From Callaeas wilsoni (taxonomy: Eukaryota > Chordata > Aves > Passeriformes > Callaeidae): 64,000 nucleotides of DNA. Under the pieces are notes generated by a model. It saw only the letters and a list, made by a program, of their open reading frames with translations, was not told the origin of the DNA and ran no database searches. Where the stretch lies: assembly GCA_013398955.1 (NCBI GenBank), contig VWPU01004168.1, positions 22,613 to 86,612 of the forward strand. Reading direction: 5' to 3'. Within the stretch, counting starts at the first letter, position 1. Every line of letters starts with the position of its first letter. Positions 25,401-37,300 of the stretch are shown here, one piece after another. The translations under genes were made by a program, and so were the position numbers.

Positions 25401-25860
25401 GAATCACAGAATCATGGAGGTCCTCCTGTAAACCTCACAAGCAAGTCCACCACTAAATCATGTCCCTAAGTGCCACATTTACTCATCTCTTTAGTACATC
25501 TAGGGATGGTGCCTCAACCACTTCCCTGGGCAGCCTGTTCCAATGTCTGACAAACCCTTGTGTGAAGAAATATTTCCTAATATCTAATCGAAACCTCCCC
25601 TGGTGCAGCTTCCTCTTGTCCTGTCTCTTGCTACTTGGGAAAAGAAACTTAGCCCCTCTTCTGTACAACCTCCTTTCAGGTAGTTGTAGAGAGCAATAAG
25701 GTCACAGTCTGTTCCTCCCTAATACACCCCCAGCCTCCTTTTTTCCAGGCTAAACAACCTCAGCTCCCTCAGGCTCTTCCCATTGGATATTTTTCTCCAG
25801 AACTATGATGAGCTTCATTACAAAGGACTTGTTCCTCTTTGGACCCTGGCCACCTCTTTG
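25401..25860 (-). mobile_element. CR1 LINE, about 460 bp, minus strand
   Basis: Plus-strand reading begins gaatcacagaatcatggagg (the inverted CR1 tail) and runs through cctgggcagcctgttccaat (25526), aagaaatatttcctaatatc (25566), ttccaggctaaacaacctca (25744) and ctccctcaggctcttcccat. This is the C-terminal part of ORF2 plus the 3' UTR. It is 5'-truncated. A short intact piece of ORF2 is annotated separately. Confidence 0.93.
25483..25668 (-). pseudogene. CR1 ORF2 C-terminal remnant
   Basis: A 61-codon open stretch whose second half shows the CR1 ORF2 tail signature: a [21 protein letters not shown] segment, then [16 protein letters not shown]. In a complete CR1 this lies after the reverse-transcriptase domain. 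Here no endonuclease or catalytic domain remains, so the fragment cannot support retrotransposition. The open frame survives only because it is short. Confidence 0.85.
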
Positions 25861-28800
25861 TCCAAATCTAGGAGATTATTCTAGAAAATTAAAACATCTT
25901 TTCTGCCAAATACTCATATATCTTAAATGTCATTCCTACTTATTTGTAGGAAGAATACTATTTCATCTAATTAAGGATGAGGCTAAGTGCTAATGTCTGT
26001 TTATTTTTAGAGACTAATTTAGCTGCATTAGAATTTGTCTTTTGTTTGCTTTGTTTACACAGTGTTTTCAGACCTGGTTTTCTAAAGGTTAGTGGGGAGA
26101 GTTACTGAAGCTTTGAGCATAAGTCTCAACTGCTCTCTGTGCTGGGCTTTACCAGCTCTGTGGCACCTAGTCACAGGGATGCCTTTATTATCACTTCATC
26201 CATCTTTGCCTTCCAGTTTCCTGGTGCAAACTGGAAAAGAGGGAGCCAGAACTCACTGTGCCTGGATTTTACAATGCTTTCACCCTGCACTGGATATTAA
26301 AGGCAACTGGAAAAATCTCTGTTTGGATTAACAGAGCACAAGTCCACATAAACAACAACTTATCAGATATCTGTATTGTAAAAGAATCACTTGGTAGTAC
26401 GGAGGAATATCACTAGAGACACATATTTCATGTGCTGTATGACTCATTGTTTTTCTGTCATATCTGACAAATCTGTCATATTTGAAACAAAACCTGAAGT
26501 ATTTTGAATCATTTCTTCACCAAAACTGCAAAAGCTTTGGGGAATTCTTTCGTTGGAAAGTCTGATGCAGGTGTATATTATTTTTTAGGGATAGTTAAAT
26601 AATAGTCTCATACCCTGAGGTAAATAGGACTGGCTGATTCATGGCTACAGCATCCCCTGCAATTCTATCTGAGTACCTCGCAGTGTTCTGTTAATTATCT
26701 CACCGCTCTTTAGAAAACAAAAGTTGTTCTCCTGTATCACTTAAGGTTGCCACTGTGTGGCATAGGGAAACCTGTCCATGGTCTCACAAGATGTCTGGAT
26801 CAGAAACCCCAGTGTCAGTCACTTATGTTCTTCATTATCCCCCCTAATCACGAAGTTTTCCTAACAGGGAAATACAAACTTTCCAGACTAAGTCCTCACT
26901 TCTGTTCTATGGTTTGACACACCCCCCAGCTTATCCAACAGTCATCCCTGCATATCTGTGTTCAAGTGGATCCTGCTCCTGCACTTCCAGCCTCTCTTTT
27001 ACCCAGCACTGCCTTCCACTGCCAAAAAATCCTTGTGCCTTCAGCAACGTTGCACTCTCTTCCCAAAGCTCCTCAGCGCAGCATGGTGGGGCCATGCAGA
27101 CTTACGATAACCAGTTCTATGTTTTCCTGGGCGCCAGATTAGCTCAGAGTACCAAGTCACTGCAGCACCAGGGCTGCCAGAGTTGGCTCCAAGCTCCCCT
27201 GGTCACTGAGCCTCTTGCCTATGCCAAAATATTACAAGGAGTCATCATTCCCGCAGAAACGTGACTCTGAGGATGTGTTTTGATGTTCTGACGGTTCTGA
27301 CCAGCCTGAGCATTCCCTGGGCAAATTGCTGGTCCCATGGGGCTCGGGCAGCTGCTGCTCTGCGGTTTCCCAACACTTAGAAAGGAGAAGTGGGGAAAGG
27401 GAAGAGAGAAGTGAAGGGAGGAGCAAATCAGCTGCTGCCAAACCCATGTGGTGAAGCATCCTGTGCCCTAACTCACCCGGCTACTCCACCATGCACACTG
27501 CATCAACAATGTGTGATAAGAATTCTGCAGAGCTGGAGAAGAGGAGAGCACTGGTGGGCCAGAGAGCAGGGGAAGAGAAACAGGAAACTAAGAATAGAAA
27601 TCAGGGGAGAGGCAAAATCAAGGTGGACAGATTTCGCTGTTGTGATCCATAGTCTTATTCAGTCCTCCTCATAAAAAACCCTATCCCCTTTTGAGAGCTG
27701 AATGAAGAGCAAGACTGGCACCATGAAGATAAGGGCCAGGGCAGGCAGAGGCAACTGGTTCTTGTTAGTGAGTTACTGTTGTATGGGCAAGGTCAGCATT
27801 TTTTCTGGGGAAAGAGTTTTCCTTTAGAGTAGGGGGCAAAGAATAGCTGGCTTTATTGCTGGATATTGCGAAACATGCAGAGCTAGGAAAATAGCTAGAG
27901 ACCAACAATAATTACTCCACAGTTGGTTCTGTTACTTCTAGAAATCTCTATGGCACAATTAAAACTGAAGTATTAGAGTGAGGGGTAGGGCCCAGGATGC
28001 TGTGGCTAATAATAAGCCTTATAGTAATTTGCTTCTGGTTTGGGGTTTTTTTTTTGCTGGATCCTACAAAAGCTGCATGATTTCTAATTACAAGTCTAGA
28101 CAGTAAATTGTGGAAATGTATGTGGGTCAATAGGCAAATCTGCTGCCTCAGTCCTAACAGTAAACATAGTCTGGGTAGTTTTATATTTGTATATAGCCAA
28201 TTTATCTTAGACCAGAAACTCAATGCATCTTTACATTTAGTCACTGCTCTAAGGTGATCATAGCCTGTCTCTGTAGGATCCTGCAACTGCTTTAGATTTT
28301 TAATTCCTACTATCCTGAATTCAGAGTCTCCTCTTCAATGCTATGCTTAACTTAGGCTTGTCACATTGCTGACACCATCCGCATCAAGAAATTCGGAAGC
28401 TTTTGCTACTGCTTTCAGCCTTTGCTGGGCTTTGCACACCACCTTCGGCTTCAGCCAGTTCTAGCCCCACTTTTATAGCTCATTAAGCCCAACCCTGTCA
28501 GTGCTGGTTGTTTCAACACCAGTCTGCATCTTATCCATTTCAGGCATCTCTCTGGGTGCCTGCCCTCATCATAGACCTCCAGGTATTGTAAAATTCAGTG
28601 ATAAAGCAATCTTTTCATCTCTTGCTGTGCCCAATTCTAACTGTACAGTAAGGTACAGCACCGAGGGTAAGGTACAGCACAGCAGACTTGTGTTTCTGCC
28701 AGAACTCAGCACTCATTCACCTTTTTAGGCTTAGCCTTCATCCTACTGTAACTCTGCATGGCTGGTAATAAAAACAGGTCTGTCCTGGGCACAAACTCTA

Positions 28801-30059
28801 ACTTCATGGTGTGACTGTAGCCTGATTATGTTTATAAGGATGATGGCAGAGTTAGCAGAGCTATATGCTTTGAAGCATGCATTTTGTATCATTGTTTATG
28901 CTGCAAGCTACACAGAGGCACTCTGCTATGATTATGCCTTAACCCTGTCCCACAAAGGTGAAGAGAGTTCACTGCTGGATCCCACAAGCCCTGCAGTGCT
29001 AGGATGAAAGTTCAGTCTGACAAGTGAGAATAACTTAAGGCATGTTTTAAAATATAAAATTTTAAAATCTTGGGTTCAAGATAGGGCTTGGTAAAGTTTC
29101 TCACAACATGGAAGATCTGTGTTTGTGCTAGGTCTTGTTAGATTTACTGCTCCTCTAGGTACTGACAGGGGAAGTTTTCTTGTTGTGGATAGATGCTGTA
29201 GGGCCATCATTAAATTATAGTTACTTTATATTGCCTGTAAAAGAAGGCTGAAGAATTGAGATTGTTACTGGATGCTGTGCATTGTCCTTGTAGGAAGAAT
29301 TGGGGTGGACAACAAATTGAAGAATTTTGTGACAGCCATGAATGGCATGGGCTTTGGGTTGGGTCTGGGCTTAGGTTTAGGATGACTCTAATAGTGGCAG
29401 CTTTATAGTTAGATAGATAAAGCTCTTAGAGATAAATTGAAGACCAGAACCATTAACGTATTTAAAGAACAAATATGTGCAGTTTTTATTTCTGCTGTGG
29501 GAAGGATTTCTGAGATGCAAGGAGGCTATACCAGGGATTAGGATAAGGATTTTGGACAGCCAGAGCTAGAAGTATTTCTGAATCATTCAAATTACTGCAA
29601 GGATGTAGGCTTTTGCTAGTCATGAGAAAAGTCCTCTGATTAGTGCTGGGCCAGGTATAAGTCAGTGGGATAAGGTTCAAGGTTAGTGTATGCCTAAACA
29701 CAGCTTTATTCTCCCTTCATTTGCCTGTGGACAACAGCACATGCACTTCCTGTTTGTGACTTTTCTAAAAATGAGTCTGAGCAGGAACAGTTCAGGTTTG
29801 AAGGGTCTTCAGGTTCTGAGGAAACTGGGGTCTCTCTTTGAACTATGTGGTTCCGCTCCTGTTCCTCTGGAATTTTGAAATGTTAAATATGGAATGGGAA
29901 AATATCTAGAATGCAGTGCTCTGCTCAAATGCTTGGTTTTGACTTTTCAAGAGTAAGTGTTACAGCAGAGCTGTAGCTGTCTTTCCTGGTGCCTGTTTAA
30001 GCTGTGCTTATTTTGCTAGAAAACAGCTTAATTGCTCAGGGTGAAGAGTTAAAGTTTAT
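25861..30059. other. Unique non-coding sequence
   Basis: No gene or mobile element was recognised. A small direct repeat of taaggtacagcac occurs twice within 28650-28682. The longest open frames (26914-27264 plus and 27948-28286 minus, 112-116 codons) resemble nothing known. Confidence 0.4.
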
Positions 30060-30570
30060 TTTTATGCTGCTCTGTTTTTAGCTGCAGATTGACATAACTG
30101 GCTAGTAGTGGAAGCCCCTTTGTATGAAACATCCCTTATCGTATTTGTCCCTCGAGCATATTGTCTGCCAAATTATCACTCCTAATAGGCTGGTTGACTT
30201 TCTGGACAGAGGAAACATCTTGATAAGTTTGCTAAATATGTTATGTCAGAGAAAGTGCATCGCAGATATTTTATCATCTGCGTAAGGACACACTTGGTTC
30301 GGCTCTGAAGTGCCAAATTCCCTAAGCTCACCTGTTGAGCAGCCTGTTATTCACAGCATCTGATTATCCAACTGTGTACACTTGGCTGCCATTTTTTTCA
30401 GAGACACTTACGCAGTGGCGTTTTGCAATGACGTCAATTCTTTTCCTGTCTGACCTAGAAGACTTCGGTGACTCAATGTTGGCTAAGCAGCCTTAAAGAT
30501 TAAATCGAGGACACTAGCTTAATTACTTTAACAGTTCCTTTAAAGGATTTCCCAAGAATGAGAATCATGA
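30060..30570. promoter_or_regulatory. Possible conserved non-coding element with a full CRE site
   Basis: Repeat-free block containing the palindromic CREB/ATF site tgacgtca at 30429-30436 with its CpG intact, an AP-1-like tgactca at 30471, and homeodomain-like taattac near 30521. CpG sites in methylated DNA decay quickly, so a retained perfect CRE is mildly suggestive of use. There is no sign of coding. A regulatory role remains inference. Confidence 0.35.
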
Positions 30571-32179
30571 CAAATTGTAGCTTAGGGGATTTTAGTAATT
30601 CCTGAAACTGAAGCTAGTGATGCAACACAAGATATGCTCTGCGTTCCTGTTGATACGCCGAGGAGTTTTTAAAAGAATAAACAGCATTGGGAAGACTTGT
30701 GCTGCAAATCCTGCTACAAAAAAAATACATGAATTTGGGAAATAAATCCTACTAGCCCAACTGGAATACCTTACCCAAGTAAGAGTTGAAGGATTTGGCC
30801 ACAGTGGAGTGTTTGCAAAACACACACACAATTTTCTTATGCCTAGTGATAGCAATATGTGAAAAATTAAAAATAATTATCACTGTTAAATGCTCACACT
30901 TGTCATCTAAAATTATCTTCAGATCTTATTTTCATCTGCAGAGCTTGGCCATGCAATTCAGAGAAGCTGTATTTGCAGTTGTTACTAAAGTGAGTGCCTC
31001 TGCTTCTCCCCTTGCTAATAAGCACAACAAACCAGATTCTGATTTCTGCTACTCCTGCTTAAATGAGAAGTAAAGCATGTGACTTTCACCTTAGTTCTCA
31101 ATTACTTTAGTGCTTTTTAAAAATACTTTGCATTTACTATGCCTGAGCAGAAATACTGTGGGTTTTTTAGATCCTCACACTAAGACATTCTCTGTTGGGG
31201 TTAGGTCATCAAGAAATAGAGGCAAAACTTTGCCTCATTTATGGTGAGGTATTTCCAAAATAACTTTACTACAGTTAGTGAATTTACTCTATATTTAGAA
31301 TGGAGCAAATTTGAAAGATTATTAGCAACTTATTTATCATTATGATTGGAAACTGTAATCTATCACAAGTTTAATATTTGCAACTGGCTCCAGCTTGCAG
31401 CATTGGAACTGCAGGAGGAAGGGAAACTACTTTTGGAGAGCTGGAGAGAAAAGAGGCTTACTAAGTATGAAGGAATTTTTGAGAACTTCTATGCAATGCT
31501 TAAGACTTGCTCATCACCTCAGAAAAACCTTCTCATTCCATAGTGAAGTTCTCCTAACTGCAGCTGAATTGTTCTTCCCATAGAACTGCTTGGGGGAAAA
31601 AGCTAAAGTAATTTCCTTAAAATACTTTTCCAAAGGTAAATTAGGATTGAGAATAATTAATGGTGAGTAAAACATAGTATTGCTGAAGGTAGTAAGTCCT
31701 CAAATCCAGGGAACTCGGAGTAAGATGAACTGAAAAAGGATACCACATCCTTGAAGCTGAGGTACCAAGATCCTCATTCACATGTTGGGGGTGGAGGGGA
31801 TATCTTTGAAAAATTTTTAGATTTCTGTGGTTACTTTTAAAGTAAAATTTTTAAGGTGTTTGGCCTTTTGTTATTTGTAGGTATTATCTATGCTATTTAA
31901 AACATAGTTTCCTAACACATATAGTGACAAACTGAAAGTAAGACACTAGGAGGGAATGCCTGGCCATTAGATGCATGGCATGTCCATAAAAAGGCAAAGG
32001 AAACCAGTAGTTTTGGTCTCTTGCTAAATTTAGTAATTTGAAAGTATTCAGTATTTAATTTATGATAACAAATCAGATACCCAAATTATTTACAATGGTT
32101 ATAAAACCCAGATAGGTATGTTTTAGCTTGGTATCAACCTACCTCTCAAAACTGTCTGAAGAAAAGATATCTTCCACAA
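30571..32179. other. Unique non-coding sequence
   Basis: AT-rich, no recognised gene or repeat. An A-rich patch at 30717-30726 and small (CA)n at 30820-30829 are the only simple repeats. Confidence 0.4.
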
Positions 32180-32650
32180 TGTGTTAGTTTGAAAAGTAGC
32201 CCCCCAAACCTATAAAGAGAACAGCCTCTCCTCCCTTAGATGGGGTGCTCTGGATTGACCAGGTATTTTAAGAATATCCTCAGAAAACCCTAGAGTATTA
32301 CAAAATACCCAGCCTATTTGCCTTTGATAAGAGCAACAAGAAATGCAAAGAGAATTGTTTGCTCTAGGGGAGAAGCAGAGCTGGATGATCTGAAGAGTTT
32401 TATAGCCAGCTGTGTGTACGGAGCATCCTGAATTCCACAGTAGCCCCATTTGACAAGGATGGAGATTTCTTCTTTGCTAGCGCTGAACACTTACTCCTGC
32501 TGCCTGTAGCTTCTTTCATCCACAGCAACCACATTTGGCCCCCTCAGTAACACTTTTAGGAAGTATATTATTAAAAGAGTGTGGTGATCCCATTAATTCC
32601 TTTGCATCCAGGCATCTTGGATTTTTTATTGTTTGGGGTTTTTTTGTAGT
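32180..32650 (+). mobile_element. Possible decayed LTR-derived sequence
   Basis: The segment starts tgtgttagtttgaaaagtag, which resembles the 5' end of avian endogenous-retrovirus LTRs, and its general texture differs from the flanks. I found no matching end, no target-site duplication and no clear AATAAA placement. This is a weak resemblance from memory and the right boundary is arbitrary. Confidence 0.22.
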
Positions 32651-32819
32651 TAAATGACTTACTTTGAAAGAAATGAGTATCTTAGGGTATAAAATAAGTG
32701 CTAATCTTGGGTTTAACCTGCTTATGTTCAAAGCGATGGCAGGGGCGGAATTTCAAAAAACTGTCCTGAGACTCAAAGAAATTGCCTTGGACTTCTGTGG
32801 GAACAGACGCAGAGGAAAA

Positions 32820-33330
32820 GAGCACTTTTGAATGGTTTGGTATCCCGGGAGCACACTAAAGTATAAAAACTAGCTTTGAGGAAATTGCTGTGTCCTGAAA
32901 CGCAGTCATTATTTCAAAGCAAGTAACATGAAGGAGTCACTAGGAGATGGCCGAGCGCTAAGTCATGAAGGTAACATGCACATGTCATCTTGGGGGGAAA
33001 CAGATTCTGTCAGAAAAGATCTTTGCCTTTTTTTTTCTGACTTGTCATACAGATGTGAAATATAAACAAAGAGTAATCAAAAGGGACTTAAATCAGGAAT
33101 AAACTGATATATGACTCTTCATGAAATATTCCTATCTTCACAGCTATTGTGCTCTTTATCTAATTTCCCTGGCTATCTGATCAGAGCTGTTTATTTCACT
33201 GTTGAATTATTGCTGAAGTCTGAGAGGGCATTGCTTTAAACAATGGACTTGGTCAACAGTGTTAGCAATTCATTTCCATAGTATCTAGTCCTGTTTGGGG
33301 CTGCAAAGGCTGAGTTTGCCCTTGGAGCTT
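32820..33330. promoter_or_regulatory. Possible conserved non-coding element
   Basis: Repeat-free block with gagtcac and taagtcatg (AP-1/MAF-like, 32933-32968), cacatgt E-box-like sequence (32980), aacaaag (33065) and gatca/gata motifs. Texture resembles distal enhancers. No homology evidence was available. Confidence 0.22.
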
Positions 33331-33500
33331 TCTCTCATACCAGATAACTTCTGTGGATATGACCAGAAGAGCACCAGAGTTTAATGAAAGCAAGACACAC
33401 ACATTAGGGGGCTTTTGTGCCATGAGTACACTTGATATTGCTTTAGAATATGTGTTTGCTGCTGGTGGCTGTTAAATTTGAACTATAAGGCTACTTGGGT

Positions 33501-33600
33501 CCTGATCTAGTTGAAGGTGTCCCTGCCCATGGCAGGGGGATTTGATGAGTTGACCTCCAAAGGTCCCTTCTAACCCAAACTGCTCTGTGATTCTGTGAAT
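33501..33600 (+). mobile_element. CR1 LINE 3' tail, plus strand
   Basis: A very short copy beginning cctgatctagttgaaggtgt, then ccctgcccatggcaggggga, aaaggtcccttctaacccaa and the terminal ctgtgattctgtgaat. Only the last 100 bases of the element are present, an extreme but common 5' truncation. Confidence 0.88.
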
Positions 33601-34218
33601 AAAAAGGGGAAACTTCCAGCATCAGAGTGCCTTATGTGATATTCTAGGCATTTTATTGAATGGTTGTCTCCTGGTTTTAGCAGCAAGGATTTGGCAATAG
33701 GGAGTTCTTGTCAGAAGCATCTTTTGCTACTGAGTTGGCTTCCCAAACTCCTTCTCCAAAGCCTGTATTTACTTAAAGTTCTAAAGCAGTATTGCCATAG
33801 TGATTGGGGAAGGGAGATGCAGACAGAGCTCCCCCCTTTTGACTTTGCAAAGACATAAGCAACGTCACTCTTGCATGATTTAAATCCTGGACTGTCTGAG
33901 GGTTAGGAAATTGTTTAAAAAATAGCTGTATTTCCACTTGCCCCATATCACCAGTGCATGTCTAATGGTGAGGCATCTGCACGCAAAAGGCTATGACAGG
34001 GCTGAGGCTGCGTCTCCTTTTTTTGCCTGATCAAAGCTATTATATGGCATGAGGCTGAGGCTATTTTTTAAAAACCTGGCAGTTCTGGACAGTATTTCTA
34101 GTAATAACTAGTTGGTTCCCCTTCATTACCACTCTGAAACAATACAAGCACTACTAGTATGTGATCTGAGAATTTAACCTGATGCAGATGAGGCACACGG
34201 CAGACAGCACCAGGGATT
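33601..34218. other. Spacer between two oppositely oriented CR1 tails
   Basis: No gene was recognised. 33661-33770 has faint LTR-like phrases (see rejected items). Nothing else is supported. Confidence 0.35.
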
Positions 34219-34345
34219 GTAGAATAACAGAATGGTTTGGGGAAAGGAGCTCCAAGTTCCAACCTGTCTGCTATGGGCAGGGACACCTTTCACTAGACCA
34301 GAACATAGTACAGGTTGTCCTCAGTGCTGATCAGCCAGGCCAGGA
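34219..34345 (-). mobile_element. CR1 LINE 3' tail, minus strand
   Basis: Plus-strand reading opens tagaataacagaatggtttg, then ccaacctgtctgctatgggc (34260) and agggacacctttcactagac, the inverted CR1 tail. Similarity fades after about 34345. It lies about 620 bases from the plus-strand tail at 33501, giving an inverted pair. Confidence 0.8.
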
Positions 34346-37300
34346 GATATTGTCAGCAGTTTTCCAGTTTTCTATAAGTTAGAAGCAGGCTTTAACAGAG
34401 TAGTGGATCCTAGAAAGTGCCTCTGTGTAAGTAGAGCTATATGGCATGGCTATTTTTACACTTCACTTTTTCGAAGGCAAGCCCACTGTGGTTTCCATGA
34501 GAACTTTAAGTGCAGATGGGCCAAGGCAGTCGCTAAAAACACAGTCACTGCATACAGTGGAGCAAGTGTCAGCAGCTCAGGCCTCTGGAAGCACATTATG
34601 GGAAGGCTGCTGGCCTTAGCTTGCATTCCTGCACAGCAGAGCAGGCTCTTAACCTGCTGTCCCTGCTGAGGGGATGTATGCCACCAGCAGGGAGGTTTTC
34701 TCCAAAGGGAGCAGCAAACAAACTCCCAGAGAAGGGCTGAGCCCTGCTGGCCAAGCTCAGCTCCCTGCCTGCGGTGCCTGGGGAGACCCACTGGGACCTC
34801 GTTTGTTGTTTTATCTCTGTTGATCTGACACCAGAGGTGAGCTGGGAGGTCCTGTTTCTCAGTTATTCTTAGGGATTTTGACACCTGCTGTAATTATCCC
34901 AGTGGTCATTTGCAGGAGGTCTAAACTCAGGATCCTTGTGCATTGTTCTAGAAGGCAGTTTCGGCTGCTTCCCTGGACACATCCAGATCTAGTGAAAATA
35001 GAGGGAAATTTCCATTAATGCAATGAGGCTGCATCCTGGTTAAGCTTGGGCTGGTTTTCACACCAATTCTTTCTGGAGGAAACTGTCAATGATAATCAGT
35101 GCTGATCTGTAATCAACCTCACATGCTACCTGCTCTATACTGTACCTCACCTTCTCTAGTTTTGGACAAAAATAAGATTTTAAATACTAACAGTAAAGGA
35201 GGTTTAACTGGGTTTCCTTTGCAGATGGTGAGCTCGAAATTGGTTTATAATAGTTTAATTTCTAAGTCTTATTCCTCAAAGAAGCAAAAATTCCTGAACT
35301 TTGCATCGAGGAGATTTCAATGTGCTTGAATTAAAACTAAATAGGTAGCTCCTGGCTCTTGTTTGCGTGGAAGCAGAGTTATTTCTACACACTGTGAGCT
35401 AAGAGAGATGGCACACTACCTATAAAATAACATCTTTGGGAATTACCAAGTAATATCACTTGTTTTTCATCCTGAGTATTATACAGTACAAATAGGAAAT
35501 AAAGTATTATTATTGGCAGTGAGAGACGACAAGCCTTGGTTTTTTGCTTGTACACAAATTGTTTCCATGTTTCATTAGCCTCTGGAGGTATTCTGCTTCT
35601 TTCCTCTCCTTGGGGACAAAAAGAGGAACTTGAGCACAAAGTGTAACCCCTTCCACACCATCCTCTCTCTCACTGCAGAAACCCTTGCAGAAATTTTTTA
35701 AGAACTATCATGATTTATCTGACTGTTGCTTTACTTTATATTCACGCAGGATTTAGAAAAACATCAGGCAGGATGGAGATAATTGCAAGTGAATAATTAC
35801 AAAGAATAGAAAGGGATAGGTGGGTAATTACAAAGCTTCTCTTAGGGACAATATTGCTTGTCATTAAATTTGATGAACTGATTTTCTTTAGCATAAACAG
35901 GCAAACCTGCCTTCCTAAACACTTAAAGTTACTTCCTAAGAAACATACATTTTGTTTAGGCATAATTAACCCCTTCTGAAAAGAATAAACATCTGGTTGG
36001 ACTAAAATCCTTGGCCAAATTGCTAAGAGTTACATGTGGATTACAGAAAGTAAACCACATAAAATTTTAAATTTCTCTGATTGAGAAACAGGAAAAAAAT
36101 TAACTTATTTGTTATTTTGATTTCAGAGTAGCGTGTTAACTTTTTTTCAGGAATACTACTTGTTTTGTGATGATTCCTAAAATGAGCTGACCCCAGGCTC
36201 TTACATCTGAGCAGTCAAAAACATTTGAGGAATCTGAACCCAGATGTAGATCAGTATTTTAATTCTAGGTCCTTTGGACTGAAACCAAATCCAATTTACT
36301 TTCAAGACATTTCAGCTGCAGTGAGTACAATGTAACAGCAAAGAAATATAAGACTTCCAAGGTGCTTGTGCTTATACTTGTGGTTCAATCATTTCTCTGT
36401 TCTCTGCCTCTAAAACTGATAAAAATTCTGTCCTAGGCAATTCAAGGAGTACCTGCCCCAGGGGAAGATTTGTTTGGATTGCTTGGCCTCAGTTTTTAAT
36501 CTGTGCTCCTCACTGCATCACTGTTGGGTTTCCCATACAGTCTCACTAGGGCACTGGGCATTGGGTTCATTGCAGGCCAGCTCGGTGGGGTTGGTGGGCC
36601 ATGCTGCTGCTCCACAAGGGACTGGGGGCTGGCTTGGAGTGGTGTGGGACACCCTGCATTTGAGTGCCTCAAAAGGCCCACACAGAACACACTCACTGTG
36701 AATCAGGACCATGAGTAGGTCACTGCAACTGTAGTGTCCTAAATCGAGAAGACTTTCACATTGTCTTGATGGCAGAACCCTTATGGTGGATGTCCTCATT
36801 CGCATAAATGTCCAGTCCTTGTATATCCTGGTAATGGGAAAAGGAAGCATTCTAGAACTGTCATTTACAATAATAACCAAAGAAAGAAGTTTAAAAAAGC
36901 ACAACAAGATAAAAATATACCATAGGGCAAATCTGTTGCCATGCTGCCTTTGCGTGATGGAGTTTCCATTGACATTCCCTTGGCAGTGCTGACTTGTGAA
37001 TAACGTACACATCCCCAGTGCCTGGCAACACCACTGAGAGCGCATGTGTATGTGCGTGCACCGCCTCACACCACTACAGTCTGTGCACAAAGATAATTTT
37101 TTCCCCCTTCAGGGTCGCAAAGAGCAACTGTACAAAAGACTTTTTTTAATAGAATATGTTCTTATCTTTCGTAAAACATGGACCCACCCGACACTTGGAC
37201 TGGTCTGTGGGCCCCACCCTTGCCCTTTTGTTTGGAGTCTGGGATCATACGATGAACTGGGTTAGTACATTGCTGTTTATGTTCTCCAAACCTCATCTAT

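Noticed and set aside
33661..33770. LTR-like phrases (ggttttagcagcaagg and following)
   Set aside because: Resemblance to an avian LTR is too faint, with no ends, poly-A signal or duplication.
36518..37090. 190-codon open frame, minus strand, longest in the window
   Set aside because: It begins at TTG, not ATG, shows no domain or motif I know, and overlaps other similar frames. A frame this long is not surprising in 64 kb over six frames.
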